A stretch of 64,000 nt of DNA, taken from the NCBI RefSeq assembly GCF_045038405.1, contig NZ_CP173660.1:496001-560000 (forward strand), read 5' to 3'. Origin of the DNA: Sellimonas caecigallum. Its GTDB lineage: Bacteria > Bacillota > Clostridia > Lachnospirales > Lachnospiraceae. Each line of letters begins with the position of its first letter. Position 1 is the first letter of the stretch. Below the pieces are notes generated by a model, which worked only from the letters and a program-made list of their open reading frames with translations, was not told the DNA's origin and did not search any database. Shown one piece after another: positions 8,795-17,442 of the stretch. The position numbers and the translations under genes were made by a program.

Positions 8795-9931
8795 TTAATT
8801 TCTGTTCTTTTCTTCTTTATCCTGAAGTTCCTTTTTGATAATCTCTTCCAGGTCAATCTCCTCCTGAAGCCGTTTTGCCAGCAAAAGTTCTTCTGTCATT
8901 CCCGGAATAAAAGAAGTCTCTTCTGTTTTCTTTCCTTCCCGTGTTTCCGGCTTTGGATGTTCCGCTTTTGACTCCGTCTGGTTTTCTTCCCCTTCTTCTT
9001 TTCTGTCATGCCTCCGTTTGCTGATCTGTTTCACTTTTTTCTCCGGAACAGTGACGGACACTTTCGGTATGGCTTTCACGTAATAATAGTATTCATCGTC
9101 TTCATACTGAAACTTCTCCGCTCTCGAGTAATCCACTGAAAACACGCAGAATTCCAAGATCAATGCCAAGATTACCGAAATGATATTTCCAAATATGACT
9201 GTGATATACGGGAACTGAATGTTGAGAGCAATACCTCCTGCCACGATGACAATAATATCTGCCACAGCTCCCGCCGCCATAGCTATCTTCCACGAATGAT
9301 CCGCCTCACTTCTGCGCACGGTATAAACAATCAGCACGCAGACAGCAAAGGAGGCAACATAGGTCCACATCTCACTATTCTGCATGACCTGTGTGGCAAA
9401 CAGCGTCATCTGACCGGTAATGCCATCAGCCCCTGTGACTACAGTGGAAGATACTTCCAAGTATGTCATTATATAATATATAATCGTTCCAAAACAGATC
9501 GGTATAATGCATGTCGGTACACTTGTCAGTGCAAATGCAATCGGCACTGCAAACGGAATCTTAAAGCAGAACGCGATAACCATCAGCAGTACGATGATCG
9601 CCTTATCCGGCGCAAACCGGAAATAAAAAATCAGCATCACGGCGAAAATCGCTGCAGCCACGAGCAATACTCCCATGGATAAAGCCTGCATATGTATGAG
9701 CATAAGCACCGCTGAAGCAATGACCGTAAACGTGCAAGGCAAAAATGCACAGATCACTGCCAGTACAACAGTGACGACCGGGTTGGCAAAAGTTTCCATA
9801 AATCCCATTTTGGAATTGATCAGATAAAAAACAATAAATGCCAGAAGCAATTGGATCATCTTGTCGATGCCCTTGGAGTACTTGGCATAAAATGCCTGAA
9901 GTTGTTCTTTCAACACAAACAGACTACTCAT
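8795..9931 (-). CDS. Polytopic membrane protein with charged cytoplasmic tail, function unknown
   Basis: I do not recognise a named family. ATG 9931 (MSSLFVLKEQ) is chosen for its AGGAAAGGAAG ribosome site. The 378-residue product has roughly eight hydrophobic segments between residues 30 and 270, many carrying small residues and prolines. These are followed by an 'EDDEYYYY' patch and a highly charged Lys/Glu tail of about 100 residues. The start overlaps the end of the upstream small membrane gene by eight bases, and cdaA follows 73 bases downstream. The context suggests a membrane partner of the CdaA/CdaR unit or a transporter permease. Lipid or polymer export would also fit the topology. 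No catalytic motif is visible. Confidence 0.7.
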   Translation of the reverse strand: MSSLFVLKEQLQAFYAKYSKGIDKMIQLLLAFIVFYLINSKMGFMETFANPVVTVVLAVICAFLPCTFTVIASAVLMLIHMQALSMGVLLVAAAIFAVMLIFYFRFAPDKAIIVLLMVIAFCFKIPFAVPIAFALTSVPTCIIPICFGTIIYYIMTYLEVSSTVVTGADGITGQMTLFATQVMQNSEMWTYVASFAVCVLIVYTVRRSEADHSWKIAMAAGAVADIIVIVAGGIALNIQFPYITVIFGNIISVILALILEFCVFSVDYSRAEKFQYEDDEYYYYVKAIPKVSVTVPEKKVKQISKRRHDRKEEGEENQTESKAEHPKPETREGKKTEETSFIPGMTEELLLAKRLQEEIDLEEIIKKELQDKEEKNRN

Positions 9932-10331
9932 ATTTTTTCTTCCTTTCCTGACCATAATATCTTTCCAGCTGCGTAAGCATACGGGTGTATTTTTTCACTC
10001 TTCCTCTGGCTCTCGTATGCTTTTTCTGATAAAATCTGGATGCAAACAACCCGTAAGATATGAGAAGGACGATATAAACGATCAGAATTGCCGCTGCTAT
10101 GACTGCAAGCATGAGTAATCCGAGATTTTCCAATATCATATCCAAAAATACCACAGCAAGAACCCCGATGATCAGCGCATAACCGATCGTTACCCAGATC
10201 AGCGTCAGGATCGTCTGAAAACTGGTATAGTCTTTTTTATGGTAGGAACTGATCTTAAAATCCTCTTGCCCTTGTTTCTCCTCGTACATCGCCATTTTAT
10301 TCATCAGCTTGATTTTTTCTTCGTTAATCAT
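9924..10331 (-). CDS. Small two-helix membrane protein, function unknown
   Basis: This 135-residue protein has a charged N-terminal region (residues 1-38), two transmembrane helices (about 42-66 and 70-95) and a strongly basic C-terminus (KKHTRARGRVKKYTR and ERKKKYE). No enzymatic motif is visible. It is the first gene behind the promoter at 10371-10399 and overlaps the next membrane gene by eight bases. The tight coupling suggests the two proteins act together. I cannot name a family. Confidence 0.65.
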   Translation of the reverse strand: MINEEKIKLMNKMAMYEEKQGQEDFKISSYHKKDYTSFQTILTLIWVTIGYALIIGVLAVVFLDMILENLGLLMLAVIAAAILIVYIVLLISYGLFASRFYQKKHTRARGRVKKYTRMLTQLERYYGQERKKKYE

Positions 10332-10370
10332 AAGCCACCTCTGTCAGTTTTATTTTAAAAAACCATTTTC

Positions 10371-10399
10371 AGTATACCAAAAATCAAATATCTTGTCCA
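10371..10399 (-). promoter_or_regulatory. Promoter of the membrane protein-cdaA-cdaR-HPr-leuA operon
   Basis: TGGACA (10394-10399), 17 bases, TATACT (10371-10376) on the minus strand. It overlaps the last codons of comFC and lies about 40 bases before the start at 10331. Confidence 0.6.
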
Positions 10400-11091
10400 A
10401 CACTTATCGTGAAAAAGAACGTATTGCGCACACCGGCTTTTTTCAGCGCTTTCGCCGCCTCATTGATGGTGTTTCCTGTCGTATAGATATCGTCGATGAG
10501 AAGTACACTGTCCGGCAGTCTGCCTTCTGTTTTCGTGGAAAAACTTCTTTCAAGATTTCCCTTTCTTTTGTTTCTGGAAAGTGTTTTTTGTGCTTCTGTC
10601 TGTCTCGTCCTGATAAGAAGATCTTTTCTAACCGGTATCCCTGAAAGCTCAGAAAGTCTGTCTGCCAGAACCTCAGCCTGATTAAATCCTCTCTGGTGCT
10701 TCTTTTTCCTGTTCATAGGGATCGGGACGATCGCTTCTATCTCCCATTTCTCAAGCAGTTTTCCATACCGCCTCATCCATTCTTTTGCATAAAACTCTGC
10801 GTAAACTCTCCTGTTCCTAAATTTGAACTGATAAATAGAATCACTTGCCGGCGGTCTGTGTATCCACAGACTTCGTCCTTGCTCATACCAGCACGCCTTT
10901 TCTTTTATTCGCTCCGCACAGTCTCGGCAATATTCTGTCTGTGTATTGCTTATGGTTTTCCCACATTTCTTGCAAGTGGGTTCGTGTACACTTTTTAATT
11001 TCTTTCGACATTTTTTGCATACTTCATCAACTTCTACGTTTCCACAAAAGGGACATACATGAGGATATAGCAGCTCGCCTATTTTTTTCAT
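10384..11091 (-). CDS. comFC: ComF-family phosphoribosyltransferase-like protein
   Basis: ComFC-type proteins help take up or process single-stranded DNA in competence and recombination; the biochemical role is not settled. The 235-residue protein has the usual N-terminal double zinc ribbon (CPFCG, CKKC, CKKCG, CRDC; residues 13-58) and the PRTase fold with the PRPP-binding loop VLLIDDIYTTGNT near residue 200. It starts 33 bases after recD2. The ATG at 11091 lacks a good ribosome site, so translation may depend on coupling to recD2. No comFA helicase is adjacent. Confidence 0.9.
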   Translation of the reverse strand: MKKIGELLYPHVCPFCGNVEVDEVCKKCRKKLKSVHEPTCKKCGKTISNTQTEYCRDCAERIKEKACWYEQGRSLWIHRPPASDSIYQFKFRNRRVYAEFYAKEWMRRYGKLLEKWEIEAIVPIPMNRKKKHQRGFNQAEVLADRLSELSGIPVRKDLLIRTRQTEAQKTLSRNKRKGNLERSFSTKTEGRLPDSVLLIDDIYTTGNTINEAAKALKKAGVRNTFFFTISVGQDI

Positions 11092-11124
11092 TCTTTTTTT
11101 GAAACTCTGATTCTTCCCTCTCGT

Positions 11125-13335
11125 TTACAAAAACTCTGCTATGTGCTCCGCAAGGCTTGTGTTTCTTTTCTGTTCTTCCACATTTTGGATCATCTCCTGA
11201 AAAACAGTATCACTTCCTACAAGTGTAACACATTTCCTCGCTCTTGTCACAGCAGTATACAAAAGATTCCGACAATATAACTGCCTCGGACCTGCAAGCA
11301 GCGGAATGATCACTGCCGGATATTCACTTCCCTGTGATTTATGTATCGTAACTGCATAGGCAAGCTCCAGCTCATCCAGCATTTTGAAAGGATAGGTTAC
11401 CTTCCTTTTTTCATCATATTCTACTTCCAGCGTCTCGTCATATGTATTGATCTTTGTTATAATCCCCATATCGCCATTGAAAACGCCAATACCTTTGTCG
11501 ACTACAAGACCATACTTTGTTGCGATCTCCCACTCCAATTGATAATTATTTTTCACTTGCATAACCTTATCGCCCACACGGAATAATTTCTCTCCGTATT
11601 CCTTCTCCGCCTTCTTATCGGACGGCGGGTTCAGATACTGCTGCAAAATTCTATTTAATCGTTCCACACCCAGGAGTCCTTTTTTCATCGGAGTAAGCAC
11701 CTGGATATCGGACATACGTGCATCCACATATTTGGGCAATTTTTTCTGGATCAATGTCAGGACGACGCTGATAATTACATTGGCATCCTGCCGTTTCAGG
11801 AAAAAAAAGTCTTTGCTTTTATTGTCAAGGACGACTTCCTGCCCAGCATTGATCTTGTGGGCGTTCATGACAATATCGCTTTCCTGTGCCTGCCGAAAAA
11901 TTTTTGTCAGCATAACTACCCTGAAAACCTTAGAATCTATAATATCTTTCAATACTTTCCCAGGGCCTACAGACGGCAGCTGATTGATATCCCCTACAAG
12001 GATCAGCCTTGTTCCCGGAACGATCGCCGAAAGGAGCGCATGCATCAGCGGAAGATCTACCATGGACATCTCATCGATGATAACCGCATCGGTTTCCAGT
12101 GGATTTTCCCTGTTTCTTCCAAATCCTCCAGTCTTGCCTTCTTCCGGATTTCCGCTTACTTCCAAAAGACGATGTATCGTCTGTGCTTCATATCCCGTCG
12201 CCTCCGTCATTCGTTTAGCCGCCCTTCCAGTCGGCGCTGCGAGACGGATATCCATCCCTTCACTTTCGAAATATCGTATCATGGCATTTATCGTTGTTGT
12301 CTTCCCGGTTCCCGGCCCGCCTGTCAGGACAAACACTCCGCTTTTTACTGCCTCTTTCACTGCCTCCCTCTGCTTTTCGTCCAGTCTAAGCTCTCCGTAC
12401 TCTTCCAGTTTTTCCAGTCTTCGAAGGATCATATCGTCGTCTTCCTCGTAATCGATATCCAGATCATGAAGCATTTTTGCCGTATTTAGTTCCATATAGT
12501 AGTATTTTGCCGGATAAATTCTGACAGATTCTTCGTTCTTTTTCATTACAATTTTTCTTTCCATCGCCAAATCCATCAGATACTTTTCAATATCTTCGAT
12601 CTGCACTCCCAGAAGTTCCGACGTTTTTTTCAACAGCACATCTTCGTACAAAAAAATATGGCCTTCCGCAAGACTTTGCAAAAGCGTATAGAAAATGCCG
12701 CTCTTAATCCGAAAATCCGAATCAGTGTGTATGCCTATCCTCGCTGCGATCTCATCCGCTGTCTTAAAGCCAATTCCTTCGATATCATCTGCCAGTCGAT
12801 AAGGATTTTCCTCCAAAATATGATAAATCCTTGTCCCGTATTTCTGATAGATCTTCACGGCAAGTGTCAGACTGATGCCGTATTTCTGCAGGTAGATCAT
12901 CGCCTGTCGCAGATCTTTTTTTTCCTCCACCTGCTCTGCTATCTCCCGAGCTTTTTTCTCACTGATCCCCTTGATCTCTGCCAGGCGTTCCGGTTCTTCC
13001 TCAATGATGCGAAACGTGTCCTTCCTGAATTTTGCCACGATCTTTCCTGCCAGAGCCGGTCCGATCCCCTTTATTGCGCCGGAGCCAAGATATCGCTCAA
13101 CTGCTTCCAAATCCTCCGGTTCTTTGATCCGATGTTCTTCTACTTTAAGCTGAACTCCGTAGGTCGGATGTGTGACATATTCTCCGGAAAGTTCCAGAAA
13201 CTCCCCATCTCCAATATATGCAAATTTGCCGACACACGTTAACTCTCCATCTTCATTATTCAGCTGAAACACCGTGTAGCCGTTGTCTTCGTTCCTAAAG
13301 ACAATGTGATCCACATATCCTGTTATTTTTTCCAA
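11125..13335 (-). CDS. recD2: RecD2-type ATP-dependent 5'-3' DNA helicase
   Basis: RecD2 is a superfamily 1B helicase that works without RecBC in repair and replication-fork maintenance. I place the start at TTG 13335 (LEKITGYVDHIVF), six bases after GGAGGG. The frame stays open up to 13389, but that longer start would fall inside the mreB terminator hairpin. The resulting 736 residues match the usual RecD2 length. The N-terminal OB-like and helix-hairpin-helix region is followed by the Walker A motif GGPGTGKTTT (about residue 350), DEMSMVD (Walker B), and the C-terminal motif AVTIHKSQGSE with YTAVTRA. The gene lies between mreB and comFC on one strand. Confidence 0.94.
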   Translation of the reverse strand: MEKITGYVDHIVFRNEDNGYTVFQLNNEDGELTCVGKFAYIGDGEFLELSGEYVTHPTYGVQLKVEEHRIKEPEDLEAVERYLGSGAIKGIGPALAGKIVAKFRKDTFRIIEEEPERLAEIKGISEKKAREIAEQVEEKKDLRQAMIYLQKYGISLTLAVKIYQKYGTRIYHILEENPYRLADDIEGIGFKTADEIAARIGIHTDSDFRIKSGIFYTLLQSLAEGHIFLYEDVLLKKTSELLGVQIEDIEKYLMDLAMERKIVMKKNEESVRIYPAKYYYMELNTAKMLHDLDIDYEEDDDMILRRLEKLEEYGELRLDEKQREAVKEAVKSGVFVLTGGPGTGKTTTINAMIRYFESEGMDIRLAAPTGRAAKRMTEATGYEAQTIHRLLEVSGNPEEGKTGGFGRNRENPLETDAVIIDEMSMVDLPLMHALLSAIVPGTRLILVGDINQLPSVGPGKVLKDIIDSKVFRVVMLTKIFRQAQESDIVMNAHKINAGQEVVLDNKSKDFFFLKRQDANVIISVVLTLIQKKLPKYVDARMSDIQVLTPMKKGLLGVERLNRILQQYLNPPSDKKAEKEYGEKLFRVGDKVMQVKNNYQLEWEIATKYGLVVDKGIGVFNGDMGIITKINTYDETLEVEYDEKRKVTYPFKMLDELELAYAVTIHKSQGSEYPAVIIPLLAGPRQLYCRNLLYTAVTRARKCVTLVGSDTVFQEMIQNVEEQKRNTSLAEHIAEFL

Positions 13336-13362
13336 GTTTACCCTCCGTCTCTGATGCAGAAA

Positions 13363-13396
13363 AGAACTGCCGCAGAATATTTTCTGCAACAGTTCT
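13363..13396 (-). terminator. Terminator downstream of mreB
   Basis: Minus-strand hairpin AGAACTG-tt-GCAGAA / TTCTGC-gg-CAGTTCT followed by TTTCTG, starting nine bases after the mreB stop. Its position between mreB and TTG 13335 supports the shorter recD2 start. Confidence 0.65.
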
Positions 13397-13404
13397 CTCT
13401 ATGT

Positions 13405-14403
13405 TTATGCATTGAATTTTTTGCTCTCACTCATAAATTCCACAAACTGACCGGTACCGATCGCTACAACCTTCATCGGATCTTCCGCAGTCATCGTGTT
13501 GATGCCTGTCTTCTCTTCAATCAGCTCTTCCAGACCTCTCAGCAGAGCGCCTCCTCCAGTCAGGACAATGCCCCGATCCAGAATATCTGCAGAAAGTTCC
13601 GGCGGAGTCCTCTCCAGTACTCCGATAACCGCTTCCACAATCTGGCTGGTAGGCTCTCTGAGCGCCTCCTCCGTCTCAGAGGAAGTCACTGTAACCGTCT
13701 TTGGAAGTCCTGTCACAAGATTTCGCCCTCTTACCTCGATCGCTTCGTCTTCCACGAGCGGGTAAGTCGTACCAATCCGGATCTTGATATCTTCTGCGGT
13801 ACGCTCTCCAATCAAAAGATTGTGTTTCTTTCTCATATATCTTACAATAGCCTCATCAAAATCATCCCCGGCGATCTTGATGGATGTATTGACAACCGTT
13901 CCGCCAAGGGAAATGACCGCAATGTCGGATGTTCCTCCTCCAATGTCCACAATCATATTTCCGCATGCTTTGGATATGTCAATTCCAGCTCCGATGGCTG
14001 CTGCCACCGGCTCCTCAATCAGATGAACCTCTCTCGCTCCAGCGGCAAATGTAGCTTCCTCCACGGCCTTTTTTTCCACTTCCGTCACACCGCTTGGAAC
14101 ACAGACGCTGATGCGCGGCTTTTTAAAAGTACGTTTTCCAAGTGCTTTCTGGACAAAATACTTGATCATCTTTTCTGTGACCGTGTAGTCTGAGATAACT
14201 CCCTGCCTGAGAGGCCTTACTGCCACAATATTTCCCGGTGTTCTGCCAAGCATCAGACGTGCATCTTCCCCGATCGCACGGATAGCATTCGTATCTCTGT
14301 CAAATGCGACTACAGAAGGTTCTTTTAGCACAACGCCCTTTCCTTTCACATAAACAAGAACGCTCGCAGTTCCCAAATCGATTCCAATATCTACTGATGA
14401 CAT
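13405..14403 (-). CDS. MreB/Mbl-family actin-like rod-shape protein
   Basis: MreB-type filaments lie under the membrane and guide lateral wall synthesis. The 332-residue protein is full length. Phosphate 1 loop IGIDLGTASVLVYVKG is at residues 5-20, the second phosphate motif is VDIGGGTSDIAVISLGG near residue 160, and the adenosine motif is VLTGGGALLRGL near 285. ATG 14403 is preferred to the adjacent TTG 14406. The gene stands alone: mreC and mreD do not follow, which is common for Mbl-like paralogues. It has its own promoter and terminator. I cannot separate MreB from Mbl by reading alone, so no symbol is given. Confidence 0.93.
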   Translation of the reverse strand: MSSVDIGIDLGTASVLVYVKGKGVVLKEPSVVAFDRDTNAIRAIGEDARLMLGRTPGNIVAVRPLRQGVISDYTVTEKMIKYFVQKALGKRTFKKPRISVCVPSGVTEVEKKAVEEATFAAGAREVHLIEEPVAAAIGAGIDISKACGNMIVDIGGGTSDIAVISLGGTVVNTSIKIAGDDFDEAIVRYMRKKHNLLIGERTAEDIKIRIGTTYPLVEDEAIEVRGRNLVTGLPKTVTVTSSETEEALREPTSQIVEAVIGVLERTPPELSADILDRGIVLTGGGALLRGLEELIEEKTGINTMTAEDPMKVVAIGTGQFVEFMSESKKFNA

Positions 14404-14518
14404 CAATCAAATAAACCCCTTTCACAAATCCCATCTATTTCCATCATCTTTCGTCTATCATACTTCCTCTTCTGCGCTGCGGCAGGCATAAATACACATC
14501 CCACAGCATACATTTGTT

Positions 14519-14547
14519 ATTATAATCAATCTTCCTTTAAATGGAAA
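14519..14547 (-). promoter_or_regulatory. Candidate promoter for the mreB-family gene
   Basis: TTTCCA (14542-14547), 17 bases, TATAAT (14519-14524) on the minus strand, giving a leader of about 110 bases before ATG 14403. Confidence 0.5.
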
Positions 14548-14573
14548 GAGTTTTTTCCAAGAAAATAGAAGTT

Positions 14574-17408
14574 TTATTTTTTCTTAAGGAATGGGGCAAG
14601 ATATTGTCCTGTGTAGGATTGCGGACATTTTACAATTTCCTCCGGGGTGCCTTGCGCAATGACAGTACCACCTTTGTCTCCGCCTTCCGGACCCATGTCG
14701 ATGATGTAGTCCGCCGTCTTGATGACATCCAGGTTATGTTCAATAACGATGACCGTATTGCCATCCGCCGCAAGTCTGCGCAAAATCTCAGTCAGTTTAT
14801 GAACATCCGCAAAGTGCAGTCCTGTCGTCGGCTCATCCAGGATGTAGACCGTCTTTCCGGTACTTCTTTTACTGAGCTCTGCCGCCAGCTTGATCCTCTG
14901 CGCTTCCCCTCCGGAAAGTGTGGTAGACGGTTGTCCAAGACGGATATAGGAGAGACCCACATCATACAGTGTCTCCATTTTTCTCCGTATACTTGGCACA
15001 TTTTCAAAAAATTCCAGCGCCTCTTCCACTGTCATATTCAGCACATCGTAAATACTCTTTCCTTTGTATTTGACTTCCAGTGTCTCCCTGTTATAGCGTT
15101 TTCCATGACATACTTCGCACGGTACATATACATCCGGGAGGAAATGCATCTCAATCTTCAGTATCCCATCCCCACTGCAGGCCTCACACCTTCCGCCTTT
15201 CACATTAAAGCTGAATCTTCCTTTTTTGTAACCTCTGGCCTTTGCATCTGCTGTAGCGGCAAAGAGATCTCGGATCAGATCAAAAACTCCGGTATATGTT
15301 GCGGGGTTTGATCTCGGCGTGCGCCCAATCGGCGACTGATCGATATCAATTACCTTGTCGAGTTTCTCCAGTCCCTTGATCTCCCGGTGTTTTCCCGGTA
15401 TGACTCTTGCGTGGTTCAGTACTTTGGCAAGCGTTTTGTACAATACTTCATTTACGAGGGAACTCTTTCCGGAACCTGACACTCCGGTCACGCAAGTCAT
15501 AATGCCAAGCGGAATATCCACATCGACATTTTTCAGATTATTTTCTTTTGCTCCTCTGATTTTCAGGAATCCCGATGGTTTGGCACGTTCATCTGGTACC
15601 GGGATCCTGATCCTCCCGCTCAAATACTCCCCTGTGATCGATCCCGGAGTGTCCATGATCTCCTGTGCAGTCCCCTGAGCCACGACTTCTCCACCGTGTT
15701 CGCCCGCCCCCGGTCCGATATCCACAATATGGTCTGCCGCAAGCATCGTATCTTCATCATGCTCTACCACGATCAGTGTATTTCCAAGATCACGTAGATG
15801 CTGCAAAGTCTTCAGGAGCTTATCGTTATCCCTCTGATGAAGGCCGATGCTCGGCTCATCCAGAATATAAGCCACCCCGACAAGACCAGATCCGATCTGC
15901 GTGGCCAGCCGGATCCTCTGTGCCTCCCCGCCGGAAAGCGTCCCGGTCGCCCTTGCCAAAGTAAGATAATCCAGTCCTACATCCATCAAAAATCCGATCC
16001 TTGCACGGATTTCTTTGAGAATCTGCCCTCCGATCAGCTCCTGCGTATGAGTCAGCTTCAGTTGCTCCAGAAATTGCTGCAGATTTTCGATGGACATAGA
16101 TGTCACTTCGTAAATATTTTTGTCCCCTACTGTCACAGCCAACGCCTCTTTCTTCAGCCTTTGGCCTTTGCAGGCGTGGCAAGGCGTGATCCTCATAAAT
16201 GTCTCATACTCCGCCTTCATTGCCTCCGATCCTGTTTCGCGGTATCTCCTCTCGACATTTTTGATCAGTCCGTCAAAAGCGACATCGTATATTCCCTCTC
16301 CGCGCTGTCCCTTGTACCGAACTTTGACTTCTTTCCCGTTTGTTCCGTAAAGAAGGATATCATGGACCTTTTTCGGGTATTCTTCAAACGGAGTATCCAG
16401 ATCAAATCCATATTCTTCACACAGCCCTCTCAAAATGGCATTTGTAAAACTGGACGGATCTGTGCAGGACTGCCATCCCATGACTGCGATCGCACCCTGA
16501 TTGATACTCAGCGACTTATCCGGTATCATCAGCTCTTCGTCAAATTCCATCTTATACCCAAGACCGAAACATTCCGGACAGGCCCCAAATGGGTTGTTGA
16601 AAGAAAAGCTTCTCGGCTCGATCTCATCGATACTGATACCGCAGTCCGGACAGGAGAAACTCTGGCTGAAATTGATCGGCTCCCCACCAATCACATCCAC
16701 TGTCATAAGTCCTTCCGCCAGAGAAAGAACGGTCTCAATGGAATCTGTCAGACGTTTTTCGATACCCGGCTTTACGACAAGACGGTCCACGACGATTTCT
16801 ATGTTGTGCTTAATATTCTTTTCAAGAGAAATCTCCTCTGTCAATTCATACATATTCCCATCGATACGCACACGCACGTACCCGCTCTTTTTCGCCTTTT
16901 CCAAAAGCTTTGCGTGCGTCCCCTTCCGTCCTCTCACGACCGGCGCCAGGAGCTGAATCTTTGTCCTTTCCGGAAGTTCCATGATCTGATCCGTCATCTG
17001 ATCTACCGTCTGTTTTTTGATCTCCTTTCCACAGACCGGACAGTGCGGAATACCGATCCGCGCGTACAAAAGCCGAAAATAGTCGTATATTTCCGTTACC
17101 GTTCCTACCGTGGAACGAGGGTTTCTGTTGGTGGATTTCTGGTCGATGGAAATCGCCGGAGAAAGTCCCTCTATGTTCTCCACATTTGGCTTTTCCATCT
17201 GTCCGAGAAACTGTCTCGCGTAAGAGGAAAGTGATTCCATATATCTTCTCTGCCCTTCCGCATAGATCGTGTCAAAGGCAAGGGAAGATTTCCCGGACCC
17301 GCTAAGTCCGGTAAGAACGACCAGTTCATTCCTCGGAATGTCCAGGTCGATATTTTTCAGATTGTGTTCATTTGCTCCGCGTATACGGATATATTGCCTG
17401 TTCTCCAT
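14574..17408 (-). CDS. uvrA: Excinuclease ABC subunit A
   Basis: UvrA recognises bulky DNA lesions as a dimer and loads UvrB in nucleotide excision repair. The 944-residue protein carries both ABC ATPase modules. The first Walker A is GLSGSGKSSLAFDT near residue 35, and the second is GVSGSGKSSLVNEV near 640, each with its LSGGEAQRI signature. Zinc-finger cysteines occur in CPVCG, CPDCG / CPEC and CEACSGDG / CEVC. The ribosome site is AGGAG. It follows uvrB by 34 bases, so the order is uvrB-uvrA in one operon. Confidence 0.98.
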   Translation of the reverse strand: MENRQYIRIRGANEHNLKNIDLDIPRNELVVLTGLSGSGKSSLAFDTIYAEGQRRYMESLSSYARQFLGQMEKPNVENIEGLSPAISIDQKSTNRNPRSTVGTVTEIYDYFRLLYARIGIPHCPVCGKEIKKQTVDQMTDQIMELPERTKIQLLAPVVRGRKGTHAKLLEKAKKSGYVRVRIDGNMYELTEEISLEKNIKHNIEIVVDRLVVKPGIEKRLTDSIETVLSLAEGLMTVDVIGGEPINFSQSFSCPDCGISIDEIEPRSFSFNNPFGACPECFGLGYKMEFDEELMIPDKSLSINQGAIAVMGWQSCTDPSSFTNAILRGLCEEYGFDLDTPFEEYPKKVHDILLYGTNGKEVKVRYKGQRGEGIYDVAFDGLIKNVERRYRETGSEAMKAEYETFMRITPCHACKGQRLKKEALAVTVGDKNIYEVTSMSIENLQQFLEQLKLTHTQELIGGQILKEIRARIGFLMDVGLDYLTLARATGTLSGGEAQRIRLATQIGSGLVGVAYILDEPSIGLHQRDNDKLLKTLQHLRDLGNTLIVVEHDEDTMLAADHIVDIGPGAGEHGGEVVAQGTAQEIMDTPGSITGEYLSGRIRIPVPDERAKPSGFLKIRGAKENNLKNVDVDIPLGIMTCVTGVSGSGKSSLVNEVLYKTLAKVLNHARVIPGKHREIKGLEKLDKVIDIDQSPIGRTPRSNPATYTGVFDLIRDLFAATADAKARGYKKGRFSFNVKGGRCEACSGDGILKIEMHFLPDVYVPCEVCHGKRYNRETLEVKYKGKSIYDVLNMTVEEALEFFENVPSIRRKMETLYDVGLSYIRLGQPSTTLSGGEAQRIKLAAELSKRSTGKTVYILDEPTTGLHFADVHKLTEILRRLAADGNTVIVIEHNLDVIKTADYIIDMGPEGGDKGGTVIAQGTPEEIVKCPQSYTGQYLAPFLKKK

Positions 17409-17442
17409 GTTTTTCTCCTGCTCTTTTCTCTGTCAAAATTTA

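Noticed and set aside
13336..13389. Longer recD2 start at 13389
   Set aside because: It would start inside the mreB terminator, has no ribosome site and adds 18 residues not typical of RecD2; TTG 13335 has GGAGGG in place.
15798..17234. 478-codon plus-strand frame opposite uvrA
   Set aside because: Shadow of uvrA codon usage; no motif, and uvrA is certain.
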